64,000 bases of DNA. Origin: Candidatus Didemnitutus mandela. Its GTDB lineage: Bacteria > Verrucomicrobiota > Verrucomicrobiia > Opitutales > Opitutaceae. Below, piece by piece: positions 40,197 through 49,573 of this stretch. Every line of letters begins with the position of its first letter. Within the stretch, counting starts at the first letter, position 1. The notes beneath the pieces are model-generated. The model did not search any database. It was not told the origin of the DNA and saw nothing but the letters and a program-made list of their open reading frames with translations. The stretch lies in contig NJAL01000004.1 of assembly GCA_002591725.1 (NCBI GenBank), positions 122,036 to 186,035 of the forward strand, in the 5' to 3' direction. A program made the translations under genes and the position numbers.

Positions 40197-41918
40197 ATGG
40201 CTTCGATGCGCTGGAATTACACCCCGGTTCGTAGCGAAAGTGTGGAAGCTCTCTCGCGCCGGCTCCACACGAGCCGGGTGGTGGCCGAGCTGCTGCTACG
40301 CATCGGCTTTGCTGATGCGGATGACGCGAGAAAATTTTTATCTTCTGAGCTCGCCGGGATCGGCGATCCCTTTCTAGTTCCCAACGTGCAGCAGGCGGTT
40401 GAACGGCTGGTGCAGGCCTTAAAACGTCGGGAGACTGTGTTGGTGTTTGGCGACTACGATGTCGATGGGGTGTGCAGCACAGCACTCCTCGTGAGCATCC
40501 TGCGCCGGCTAGGGTTGCAGCTGCGCTACGTCGTGCCACTCCGGATTAAGGAAGGCTATGGGCTCACCCGTATTGCGGTCGATCGGGCTATCGCAGGTGG
40601 CAAACCAGATCTCTTTATCGCCCTTGATTGTGGCACCAATTCTATCAAAAGTGTAGCTTATCTACGCAAACTGGGCGTGGACATTATTGTGGTGGACCAC
40701 CATCGCTCCAAAGAGGAGCTACTTATTAATGCTATCTTGATTAACCCGCATGTCAACGAAGCAAAAAACGATCACGCTTGGCGGCATTTGTGCACGGTGG
40801 GTTTGGTTTTTAAACTGCTCCATGGCCTTTTGAAACGCTTGCGGACCGACAATTTTTCCGGGGTTTTCGATATTCGACTCAAGGAGTTTCTGGGCTTGGT
40901 CGCAATGGGTACGATTGCCGATGTGGTGCCATTGCACAGCGAGAGTCGCATTTTCGCGCGCTACGGTTTGAAGGAGCTTGCTGCTACCAGTCACCCTGGA
41001 TTGATCGAGCTTATGCGGGTTTCCGGCTTAAAGCGTGGGCGGGGTGTCTCGTCCGTTGATATTTCCTTTCGGCTCGGTCCACGGATCAATGCCAGCGGCC
41101 GTCTCGCGGACGCGGCGATTTCGGTGGACTTACTGCTGAGTGAGGACCAGGTGTTTTGCGCCCAAGCCGCGCAGCGGCTCGAGAATCTAAATCGTGAGCG
41201 ACAGAAAATCGAATGCGAGATAATGGATCGGGCCGAAAAGCGCGTGAAGCAGGCTTGCGCTGAAGCGGAGAGCATCGTGCTTTTCGACGAGGCCTGGCAC
41301 CTTGGTGTAGTTGGTATTGTAGCGGGTCGGCTATCGCGGAAATATCATCGTCCGGTGATCATTTTAGGAAACGAGGGGGATCTGGCCAAAGGGTCCGGCC
41401 GCAGCGTGCCAGGCTTTAATTTGGTCGAATTGCTGGTGCGTTGTGCCCCGTGTCTCAGTGATTGGGGCGGCCACCCGATGGCGGTGGGCGTTTCGGTGCT
41501 AAAAACACGCCTCGACGATTTTCGCAGTCTTTTCGAGTTTGCTGTGAAAGAAACGAATGGGAAGGGCACGGTCGATCCATGTTTCGATCTGTCTATCTGG
41601 CTGGATTTAGTAGAGGTTCATGAGCGATTACTCACCGAGCTGGATGTGCTGCATCCTTTTGGTCAGGGAAACCCTGAGCCTTTGTTTGGCATTCGGGGGG
41701 TCCGCCTTGCCCGTTCTCCCGAACTCTTTAATGAGATAAACTTTCACTTCTTTGCGGAGGATGCCCGCGGACGCTTGATCAATGGTGTAGCATGGAAACT
41801 TGCGCACAAGCTTCCTCCCGTCGGTCGTGAGCTCGAATTGGTCGCGCAGTTGAATTGGAACTACTATAGCGGTCGAAAATCCTTGCAGCTCGAACTGCAT
41901 GACTGGCGGGAAGTTTGA
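40197..41918 (+). CDS. recJ: Single-stranded-DNA-specific exonuclease RecJ
   Basis: 5'-to-3' exonuclease used in RecF recombination, base-excision and mismatch repair. The 573-residue protein has the DHH-superfamily motifs GDYDVDGVCS (Asp87, Asp90), DHH at 167-169, GPRINASGRL, and the DHHA1 motif GGHPMAVG, followed by the OB-like C-terminal domain. It starts at ATG 40197, 9 bp after the secDF stop, so the two may be co-transcribed. An overlapping ATG at 40192 is out of frame. Its retention contrasts with the loss of the lexA/dnaE2 cassette. Confidence 0.95.
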   Translation: MASMRWNYTPVRSESVEALSRRLHTSRVVAELLLRIGFADADDARKFLSSELAGIGDPFLVPNVQQAVERLVQALKRRETVLVFGDYDVDGVCSTALLVSILRRLGLQLRYVVPLRIKEGYGLTRIAVDRAIAGGKPDLFIALDCGTNSIKSVAYLRKLGVDIIVVDHHRSKEELLINAILINPHVNEAKNDHAWRHLCTVGLVFKLLHGLLKRLRTDNFSGVFDIRLKEFLGLVAMGTIADVVPLHSESRIFARYGLKELAATSHPGLIELMRVSGLKRGRGVSSVDISFRLGPRINASGRLADAAISVDLLLSEDQVFCAQAAQRLENLNRERQKIECEIMDRAEKRVKQACAEAESIVLFDEAWHLGVVGIVAGRLSRKYHRPVIILGNEGDLAKGSGRSVPGFNLVELLVRCAPCLSDWGGHPMAVGVSVLKTRLDDFRSLFEFAVKETNGKGTVDPCFDLSIWLDLVEVHERLLTELDVLHPFGQGNPEPLFGIRGVRLARSPELFNEINFHFFAEDARGRLINGVAWKLAHKLPPVGRELELVAQLNWNYYSGRKSLQLELHDWREV

Positions 41919-42034
41919 GCTCGCCGGGAATCGACCTTGCGAGCGCCAAAGTCGCGGTCGGATGGGCACGAACGAAAGCAAAAAAATCTGCTTGCTGCCA
42001 TGTTCCTTGTTTTACTTGCTTATTGTTTATCTGC

Positions 42035-42111
42035 GCACCCGTAGCTCAATTGGATAGAGCATCTGACTACGGATCAGAAGGTTTGGGGTTCGACTCCCTA
42101 CGGGTGCGCCA
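42035..42111 (+). tRNA. tRNA-Arg (anticodon ACG)
   Basis: A complete 77-nt cloverleaf. The acceptor stem GCACCCG pairs with CGGGTGC, the D arm is GCTC...GAGC, the anticodon stem TCTGA/TCAGA holds the loop CTACGGA with anticodon ACG at 42069-42071, the T loop is TTCGACT, and the CCA end is encoded. The anticodon A is expected to be converted to inosine to read CGN codons. Confidence 0.97.
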
Positions 42112-42267
42112 CCTTGCTTCCGATTCGAAATCCGAATTGGTGGCTTTTTTGTCAGCTCGATTAGATGCATTGCTGATTGGTTGATCGTTTGCAGAAGCTG
42201 AAAGCAAAAAAGTCCCAAGTCCCCTGTCCGGTGGGCTAAAGAGGGAGAGAACGGCCGAGACGGAGGC

Positions 42268-42630
42268 TACACAACTTTGGGCAGCGCGACATCCTCCCAT
42301 TCGATCGAACGGAGATGGCTGCGCTTGTCCTCGTACTGGCTGTGGCGCCGGCGAAGCGACTAGTTTGTCGTTTCCATCAGCATGGTGACCGTTTTATGCA
42401 TTTCTTCCGCGCATACCGTGTAGTTGATGTTTGGATCGCGAATTTCCACATAAGCTTTCGCACAGAATTGGTGCTCCTGATCGTGTTTTTTGTCGGCATT
42501 CTAATTACACACGAATCTTAACGATGTGGTTTTCGCGCCGAAATAGTTGCTGTACTTCTTACCAACATAAGTCTTAAGCGATGGCGTGAGATCCAGACGG
42601 ATGCCGGACAATACACTTTCGCGGGGGGAC
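42268..42630 (-). pseudogene. hpf: hpf pseudogene (ribosome hibernation factor HPF/RaiA type)
   Basis: The minus strand reads IRLDLTPSLKTYVGKKY, then SLRFVCN, a stop, NADKKHDQEHQFCAKAYVEI, AEEMHKTVTMLMETTN, a second stop, and LRRRHSQYEDKR, ending WEDVALPKVV at 42268. This is the order of an HPF/RaiA domain with a short C-terminal tail. Two in-frame stops break an otherwise mostly single-frame reading, so the gene died fairly recently. Loss would remove stationary-phase ribosome dimerisation. Confidence 0.85.
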
Positions 42631-42849
42631 TACGTTCTTTATGGTTTCTTTCTTTGGTGTTTGTTCTAAATGCTGGCTGGAAGCAGCCCTTCAGGAAGGC
42701 CGCTGATCGTTTTACGGATCGGCAAGTGTAAGGAGCTCTTTTATGCGACGGGAAATGTTTTTGAAATTATTTTTTGTGTCATCTTAGAAGGTTTTTGAAC
42801 AATCCCTTCCATGCTTGATTTTCCTAACTTCTGCCACTGGTCTCCGTAA

Positions 42850-43280
42850 CTGTGGAAAAATTTGGAACTGGGTCCTGTTTGCCGACGACCGGCTTCTGGC
42901 GATCGACAAGCCAGGCTGGCTGGTGGTTTATCCATCAAAATAGCCCGTTGTTGAGCTTTGGCGGGCGTGAGCGCGAAGCTTTCGTGTTGAACGCGGTGCG
43001 GCTGGTTTCCCTGTTGGATTGGCAGACTCCCGGCGTCGTCTTGCTAGCCGAGGACTTAGACGATATGGATCCGGGTTGCAGAAAACTGTGGAAAACCGAT
43101 CGATCGGAAAAATACTACGTGACGTTGCTGGAAGTAGGGGAATATACAGGCGCCAACGGGAGAGCCGATCACTCAGGCCTGAGCCTCATCTTGAGAGTAA
43201 AGTCACAGTGCGGCAGCAGGTTGGTAAAGCCAGTACGGCGGGAACACACGAAACGCATATGGGATGATATGCTCTTCTGA
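42850..43280 (+). pseudogene. Remnant of an RluA-family pseudouridine synthase
   Basis: The plus strand starts with LFADDRLLAIDKPGWLVVYP, the opening of RluA-type catalytic domains, then hits a stop. Another frame continues LDWQTPGVVLLAEDLDD, which matches the catalytic HRLDRETSGVVL... motif with the aspartate kept and the neighbours changed. SEKYYVTLLEVGEY follows. The second half of the domain is unreadable. Which RluA relative it was cannot be decided. Confidence 0.68.
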
Positions 43281-43710
43281 ATATGAATATTGCTTCAGTT
43301 TTCACTTTATCCTGGGTAGAAACCCTTATTCATCGAGCGCAAATATCACACTTGGGCTCACTCTGAAGTAATAGGCTTACCGCGCCTTGGGAGATAAATC
43401 CTTATGGGCCCGACCAAACACTTTATTTAGAATTTGCGGTGTCCTGCTGGACGCTTTGGGATTCGGCTTTCCTGCCCCTACCGCGCCAGGTTTCCCATTG
43501 TTCAGCGATTGATCTGCAGTCAGCGAGATGGAGTATCCCCGTGCTCCGTAGCCGGCCGATTTGATGTGATTTGCCGTGCGGGATATGAGGGCTGGGTCGA
43601 GTGCAAGGGCCAACCAGTTGATCGACGACTTTGTGGCGACGGGAGAGACTTTGACAAGGGAAGAACCTTTTCTCTAGCTGAGCCGTTACAATCCAATTTT
43701 TGTCCTACCC
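43281..43710. other. Degenerate DNA before gltX
   Basis: A plus-strand fragment near 43560-43675 reads RAGSSARANQLIDDF and GETLTREEPFL, which looks like the end of a decayed gene, but I do not recognise the family. No promoter for gltX is evident. Confidence 0.35.
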
Positions 43711-45105
43711 ATGTCCCAGGTTCGAGTCCGTTTTGCTCCCAGTCCTACTGGCTTTTTCCATATCGGCAGTGCGCGTACGGCGTTGTTTAACTGGCTTTAT
43801 GCGCGCCATACGGGCGGTAGCTTCAGTTTGCGCATTGAGGACACGGACAAGGGGCGCAACAACGAAGAATATCTTCGCTTGATCTACGACAGTCTGAGTT
43901 GGCTTGGCCTCGATTGGGACGAAGGCCCGAATCCCTACGGTGGTGAGGAACGTGGCGAATATGGCCCATATCGGCAAAGTCAGCGGACGGACATTTATCA
44001 GACGTTTTTGCAAAAACTGCTCGCGGCCAATCGTGCCTACAAGAAGGACGGTGCGATTTGGTTTCGCCTGCTCGGCGAACGCCACACTGTTTTCGATGAC
44101 TACCGAAAAAAAGAGGTCGAGAAGGTGAAGTGCGATCTGGTTGTGATCGAAGATCGCATCCGCGGCCGCGTCGAGCGGATGGAGGATGAAGATTTTGTTA
44201 TCGTACGTTCCGATGGCAATCCGGTGTTCCACTTTGTGAATGTCGTCGACGACATCACGATGAAAGTGTCGCACGTGATTCGCGGCGAGGACCATCTTTC
44301 CAACACAAGTAAACACGTGCTCCTTTACGAAGGTTTCGGAATAACGCCGCCGATCTTTGCGCACATTCCGCTAATATTGAAGTCGCCTGAAATGGGACAG
44401 GGAAAGATGAGCAAACGAGACAAAGGTGCGTTGATCGAGGAGTACCAGCAACATTTCTTCTTGCCTGAAGCGCTGGTCAATTATATAGCGTTGCTCGGTT
44501 GGAACCCTGGTGGCGATCGTGAAAAGATGCCGATCGAGGAAATCGTACGGTTGTTCGACTTGCCGAGCGTGAACAAAAGCGGCGCAAAGTTTGACCACAA
44601 AAAGCTTGCACACCTAAACATGGTTTATCTGCTGCAGCAGCCGACCAAGCGCTTTCTGGCACTGGCCAAGCAGTATTTCTCCACGCAGCCTAACGGTCCC
44701 GTGGCGACATCCAACGAGTCGTATTTCCGCAAGATTATGTTTTTTTCTCAGCCGAAGATCAAATCGATCAATGAACTCGGCCCTTACACAGTCTATTTCT
44801 TCACGGAGGAATATCCGATCGATGAAAAGGTGAAGGCCAAGATCGTTAACAAAGGTGACCCCAAAGCGCGGCTGACAGAACTGATCGCGGCGCTTCCAGA
44901 AGCGGATTTTACTAACGATGGGAATATCGAAGCCGTGATCAAAGCGCTGGCGACAGCCCACGGGCTTGGCTTCGGTGACTACCAGGGAGTTGCTCGGCTA
45001 GCCGTAACTGGCACCAACGCCGGCCCGAGCTTAACGGCTATTTTCCAGGTGTTGGGGAAAGAGCGTACACTCGCACGGCTACAGCGTTTCGCGGCCGTTA
45101 TTTAA
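43711..45105 (+). CDS. gltX: Glutamate-tRNA ligase
   Basis: Charges tRNA-Glu with glutamate. The 464-residue class I synthetase has the HIGH-type motif HIGS (residues 17-20), the KMSKR signature KMSKRDKGA (232-236 for KMSKR), and an all-helical anticodon-binding C-terminal domain. ATG at 43711 gives [14 protein letters not shown], the standard start. A dedicated GlnS is also present, so the indirect Glu-tRNA-Gln route need not be used. Confidence 0.97.
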   Translation: MSQVRVRFAPSPTGFFHIGSARTALFNWLYARHTGGSFSLRIEDTDKGRNNEEYLRLIYDSLSWLGLDWDEGPNPYGGEERGEYGPYRQSQRTDIYQTFLQKLLAANRAYKKDGAIWFRLLGERHTVFDDYRKKEVEKVKCDLVVIEDRIRGRVERMEDEDFVIVRSDGNPVFHFVNVVDDITMKVSHVIRGEDHLSNTSKHVLLYEGFGITPPIFAHIPLILKSPEMGQGKMSKRDKGALIEEYQQHFFLPEALVNYIALLGWNPGGDREKMPIEEIVRLFDLPSVNKSGAKFDHKKLAHLNMVYLLQQPTKRFLALAKQYFSTQPNGPVATSNESYFRKIMFFSQPKIKSINELGPYTVYFFTEEYPIDEKVKAKIVNKGDPKARLTELIAALPEADFTNDGNIEAVIKALATAHGLGFGDYQGVARLAVTGTNAGPSLTAIFQVLGKERTLARLQRFAAVI

Positions 45106-45111
45106 CGGCCG
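45092..45111 (+). terminator. Hairpin overlapping the gltX stop codon
   Basis: CGGCCGTT pairs with AACGGCCG around a 4-base loop, with the TAA stop in the loop and right arm. It may act as a terminator or processing site, but no T-run follows. Confidence 0.4.
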
Positions 45112-45205
45112 TCCGTTCTCGGAATTTGGCGGGTTCTGTACCAGCGCAATGCTTGGTGTGCTCTCGTAGCTACAACAGCACTCCGGGGTGCGGGTCGGTG
45201 TCAGA

Positions 45206-46975
45206 TTACTTTGCCCACGTATCTTTGAGGGTGATAGTCCGGTTGAAGACCAACTTTACTGGCGTCGCTTCTTTCGCGTCCAAAATGAAATAGCCCAACC
45301 GTTCGAACTGAAAGTGCTGGTCGGCAGTGGCGACTTTGAGATAGGGCTCGACCTTGGCGGAAATAGCTTCGAATAACTTCGAGTTGACGTTTTGGGTGAA
45401 ATTGCTGTTGACGACGCTTAAAAGACGGTCGTAGAGGCGCACTTCGGCGTCAAGAGATTTGGCGGCGCTAACCCAGTGAATCGTACCTTTGACTTTGCGG
45501 CCAGCGTTCGGCTGGCCGGCTCGGGTAGAAAGGTTGGCGGTGCAGCGGATTTCTGTGATCTGGCCGGAGACGTCTTTGATCACTTCGTCGCATTTCACGA
45601 TACAGGCATATTTGAGCCGCACCTCGCCGCCGGGTCTCAAACGAAAATACTTCGGCGGAGGATTCTCGGCGAAATCGTCGCTTTCGATGTAGATTTCTCG
45701 GGTGAGGGAAACTTTGCGCGTGGTCGGTGTTTCGCCCTGCGGATTGTTGACCGCGTTGCAAAAGATGACCTCGCCGTACTCGAGATTCGTGAGCGTTACC
45801 TTAATCGGGCGCAACACTGCGAAACGGCGGATTGCGGTCTTGTTGAGTACGTCGCGTGCGGCGTGTTCGAAGACAGCGATGTCGGTAGTACTGTCGTATT
45901 TCGTGACGCCGGTGTTGTAGACAAACTGGCGAACAGCGGCGGCCGGCACGCCGCGTCGGCGGAGGCCGGAGAGCGTAGGCATACTTGGATCGTCCCAGCC
46001 GGTGACGATTTTTTTGTTCACGAGCTGAAGAAGTTCCCGCTTGGAAACGGTCATGTAGCCCGGGATGAGTTTTGCGAACTCGTATTGGTGCGGAAGTGGG
46101 CGCGGTAGGCCGAGGCTCTCAAGCACCCAGTCGTAGAGTGCGCGGTGGTCGGAGAATTCGAGCGTGCAGAGGCTATGTGTGATGCCTTCGAGGTAATCGC
46201 TGAGGCAGTGCGCAAAGTCGTAGAGCGGATAAATGCACCATTTGTCGCCAGTATGATGATGCGGCACGTGGCGGATCCGGTAGAGAAGCGGATCTCGTAG
46301 CCAAAAATTCGGCGCTGTCATATCGATTTTTGCGCGCAGCGTGCGGGCGCCGTCGTGAAACTCGCCAGCGCGCATCCGCTGGAAGAGGTCGAGATTTTCC
46401 TCGATAGAGCGGTTGCGGTACGGGCTGTCTTTACCGGGTTGGTTGGGTGCGCCGCGATATTTGTCGGCCTCCTCAGTGTTGAGGTCGCAAACGTAGGCCT
46501 TGTCTTTCTTGATCAGCTGGAGGGCAAACTCGTAGATCGGGCCGAAGTAGTCGGAGGCAAAAAAAGGCTCGGAATTTAGCGAGGGTGCGGCAGGCGTGAG
46601 GTAATAGTCGACTTTGCCGTTGATGGTCCGGGCAACGGGAGTGGTTCCCTTGGGTTTAAAGCCGAGGTATTTGTCGGCCCAACCGGAGATGAGCCACCGA
46701 ACGTCGGTTGTAATCGATTCGACATATTCGGCGCCTTCCTTAGCCGGATTGGTGTCGTCGAGGCGCAGATTACACTGGCCGTTGTTTTCGCGGGCGATAC
46801 CGAAGTTAAGACAAATGGACTTCGCGTGGCCAATGTGCAGGTAGCCGTTCGGCTCGGGCGGGAAACGCGTGACGATTTTTGGATAGCGCCGTGCTGCAAC
46901 GTCAACGGCAACAATATCGCGGATAAAATCGCTGGGAAGGAAAACGGGCGCGGAAGGATTTGGCTCGACGGACAT
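45206..46975 (-). CDS. glnS: Glutamine-tRNA ligase
   Basis: Charges tRNA-Gln directly. The 589-residue class I synthetase carries HIGH (residues 47-50 in NGYLHIGHAKS), the KMSKS-equivalent VSKREL, and the two beta-barrel anticodon-binding domains of GlnS. ATG at 46975 starts MSVEPNPSAPVFLP. It converges on gltX with 100 bp between the stops. Having both GlnS and a discriminating GltX suggests tRNA-Gln is charged without GatCAB. Confidence 0.97.
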   Translation of the reverse strand: MSVEPNPSAPVFLPSDFIRDIVAVDVAARRYPKIVTRFPPEPNGYLHIGHAKSICLNFGIARENNGQCNLRLDDTNPAKEGAEYVESITTDVRWLISGWADKYLGFKPKGTTPVARTINGKVDYYLTPAAPSLNSEPFFASDYFGPIYEFALQLIKKDKAYVCDLNTEEADKYRGAPNQPGKDSPYRNRSIEENLDLFQRMRAGEFHDGARTLRAKIDMTAPNFWLRDPLLYRIRHVPHHHTGDKWCIYPLYDFAHCLSDYLEGITHSLCTLEFSDHRALYDWVLESLGLPRPLPHQYEFAKLIPGYMTVSKRELLQLVNKKIVTGWDDPSMPTLSGLRRRGVPAAAVRQFVYNTGVTKYDSTTDIAVFEHAARDVLNKTAIRRFAVLRPIKVTLTNLEYGEVIFCNAVNNPQGETPTTRKVSLTREIYIESDDFAENPPPKYFRLRPGGEVRLKYACIVKCDEVIKDVSGQITEIRCTANLSTRAGQPNAGRKVKGTIHWVSAAKSLDAEVRLYDRLLSVVNSNFTQNVNSKLFEAISAKVEPYLKVATADQHFQFERLGYFILDAKEATPVKLVFNRTITLKDTWAK

Positions 46976-48744
46976 TTTTCCACAACCAAGCGCATCGAGT
47001 GGCGTAACGCAATGGCGTAGTTGCCGACTGAAACCAGTTCAGTTGCTGGAGGGCGGAGAAGCGGCGGGCAAAAACACGATGAGTTATTGGTTGGCATCTG
47101 TGTTTACGAGGGCGAGGCTGGGGTTGGCCCGGTCCAGGGCTTTTGGGCGTGCTGGCAGATGAGGGCAAATCCAGCGGGGGCGGTGCGATAGAACATCTGA
47201 GGTTGTTTGGAGGAAGATACGCAGGCTTTCGTCGACCCTGGGCAGAAGGCCGATTTGCGGGAACGTTGTCCTCAATTTCCAAGTTTTGATGTTGAGCCCG
47301 TAGGTATCCCTCAGGGACTGGTTGAATCTGCGAGGTTGAAAAAGGAGCAATAAGGGTTTCGCCCACTTGGGGCGTTTCGACCTTAGCGTCGGATTGTTCG
47401 AGTTAGCTAATACGGCGAACAGGTTGGCGGAACGGATGCCGTTGAGATAAAGGGCGCGTTAACGGGCGGCTGAGGCCTGTGGTTTCCCGGCGAGTTGTAA
47501 GGTGTCGCTTGTGATCAAACCGAATTTCATCAAGAATCGCATTGCGGAACTGAGTGCGGTCGGCCGATGGTTCCTTCATTGGAATTGAAGTTACATTGCT
47601 GAAAATGATGAGTGGGGTTGGTGACGTAAAACTTTACCTATTTGGCTAGCTTTGTACAGTCAATTTTGAAGCAGTCGCGAAACACGGCCTCAGTTGCTGG
47701 TTCGAAAGCTTTGTACTGGACGAATTGATAAAATACATCGCGTCAATGATGACCGTTGCCGAATAGGTAGTAGATAGAAATAGTATGAACACGTAGGCTT
47801 GTTTTGCAGTATGAACACGTAGGCTTGTTTTGCCCGGATGGTTGGTGCACAAAGAGTTGGGTGGCCTTGCGAGCGGCGGGCAGAGTCGCGAAGAACTTGT
47901 CCTACAAGGGATCAGTTTTTCGTGCTCCAAAGAGATATTGGAAGAGCTGGTTTCGGACAAAGCTTTCGTTGTTCAACGTGCCGACTGAATTGCCTGAGGT
48001 TTTGTCACACAATGAACGTGTTTTTTATCGCCAGTGGAATCGTTAATCTTGTCAGGTACGAGGCGGCTTAAGCGGAGCACACGACCATCGATAACTTCCG
48101 AATCGAAGATTAGTTAGGTGAAACTTTCATGAACTCAAGCAGCCGGCGTGGGGCGGATTTGGAGCAAGAGGAGTCGAAGGTATTGGCGGGCTGTCTGGCG
48201 ATTGGCATCGACCTGCAGGCGTGTAGGTTTTGGACTGGCTGGTGGCGATATCAGACCTGTGTCCGATATGCGTCTCTTTTCCCCGGTATAAATTCTTCTT
48301 TTTCACTGTTGCGAAAAAAGAAGCTAGGTAGAATTCCTCCGCGACGGCCTTTCCCCCGGTGCGCAGAAACTCGTAAAAATGTACCCGACCGTTGCAAAGC
48401 AGGAGCAATAAGCTCGCTAGCTTGTGGCTGGGAAAATGAGTCGCAGAGCACTTCCATCGTTAACGCTTGACAACAAGGAGAAACCGCCGATATATGGTAT
48501 ATAGTTTCATGAGCATTGCATCCGTCAATGCCTTTTTAGGATCCGGCAACTTGAGGGTTAGTCGAAGTCGGACCACGCGAGATCAGAAAACACGAGAATA
48601 GAGAACGTGATCAATGCCACAAGGAAGAGGAAGAATCTGCCGGAAAACAGACAAATAGAGATGGCTTGCATAAAGAGCAGAAGTCCGTTCGAATCGTTGT
48701 CCGAAGCTTGGGGGTTTGGACCGCTGTTGCCGCTTTATCTACGG
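46976..48744. other. About 1.8 kb of unread degenerate DNA
   Basis: Minus-strand fragments such as FNQSLRDTYGLNIKTWKLR and LPRVDESLRIFLQT (47150-47330) look like real coding fossils directly upstream of glnS, but the family is not recognised. Near 47850-48000 both strands have long open stretches without resemblance to anything I know. A 26-bp tandem duplication lies at 47782-47833. A 37-codon minus-strand frame at 48558-48671 encodes one hydrophobic helix (FFLFLVALITFSILVF) and may be chance. Confidence 0.4.
47782..47833. repeat. Exact 26-bp tandem duplication
   Basis: Copies at 47782-47807 and 47808-47833 (AGTATGAACACGTAGGC...) are identical, in non-coding wreckage. It matches in length the duplications at 2471 and within the sigma factor. 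Confidence 0.93.
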
Positions 48745-49456
48745 CTAAACGCAGCTCAACTCTTCGGCATGGCGTAAGCCGTTAACGACGAATTCGGAGA
48801 CGATTTCGTCAAGAATTTTGTCATTGAACGCCTCGACTGTGGAGGCGCCGATGAAGTTACGCAGTGTACCGACATGGCTGTGGTAGAGCTCAGATTAAGC
48901 GCTTTCGATCGAGGTGAATTCGAGGGCGGATTTCGGACTGGCAATCTCAACGCGGAGCAGTTTTGATGGTCTTCGAAACGAGCATTTCCGCGGCGATGCC
49001 GACACCAAGAAGGATGGTGCCGCCGAAATAATCGCTGCTAGCGATGACTATTCCCAGCGTGGTTGTGGTGCCGTAGTCGGCTACGAGGAGGTTCGGTTGC
49101 GCATGGCGCAGACGACGCGGTCGGCGCCAGCCTCCTGCGGATGGATTTGCGACTTAAGGCCGGTTTTACGTTAGCTTGGAGAACGAACGGTTGGCAGTAA
49201 AAATGCTTTACGCAGCTCGCGGGCTCGTTGCATATAGCGCGGCAAGTACGACGGAACAGATGACGAGGTGTTAGACCGAGCGCGGACCGGAACCGTTTCC
49301 CGGCAGGATGGAGAAGAAAAAGATACCTAGCTCATTCGGAGAAGCCGAGCGGATGTTCCGTTTTGCAGAAGGAACTGACAAACGAGCTTGTCGCCGTCGA
49401 AGACGATGCAGTGGAACGTGGTGTTGCCGATGTCGATGCAGAGAAGCTGGCTTAGG
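48745..49456 (-). pseudogene. coaX: coaX pseudogene (type III pantothenate kinase)
   Basis: The minus strand opens with LLCIDIGNTTFHCIVFDGDK, the ATP-binding start of CoaX, then frames change. It later reads VADYGTTTTLGIVIASSDYF, GIAAEMLVSKTIKTA, EIASPKSALEFTSIES and VGTLRNFIGA...ILDEIVSEFVV, ending at TAG 48745. The order is that of a full CoaX of about 240 residues, with several frameshifts and stops. Pantothenate kinase is the first step of coenzyme A synthesis, so either another kinase exists or the cell imports a later intermediate. Confidence 0.87.
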
Positions 49457-49573
49457 AAAACGGATTCGGGGCCGGTCGCGAGCGCCTAAAAGGTCATGCC
49501 ATTGACGATCAGTAGCTTGGGGTGCGTCCCCGGGGCGGGCATCGGTGGTGTGATGCGCCGTGGCGATCTGAAA

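Noticed and set aside
48558..48671. 37-codon small membrane protein gene
   Set aside because: One hydrophobic run in a short frame inside a pseudogene field, with no ribosome-binding site; chance is the simpler reading.
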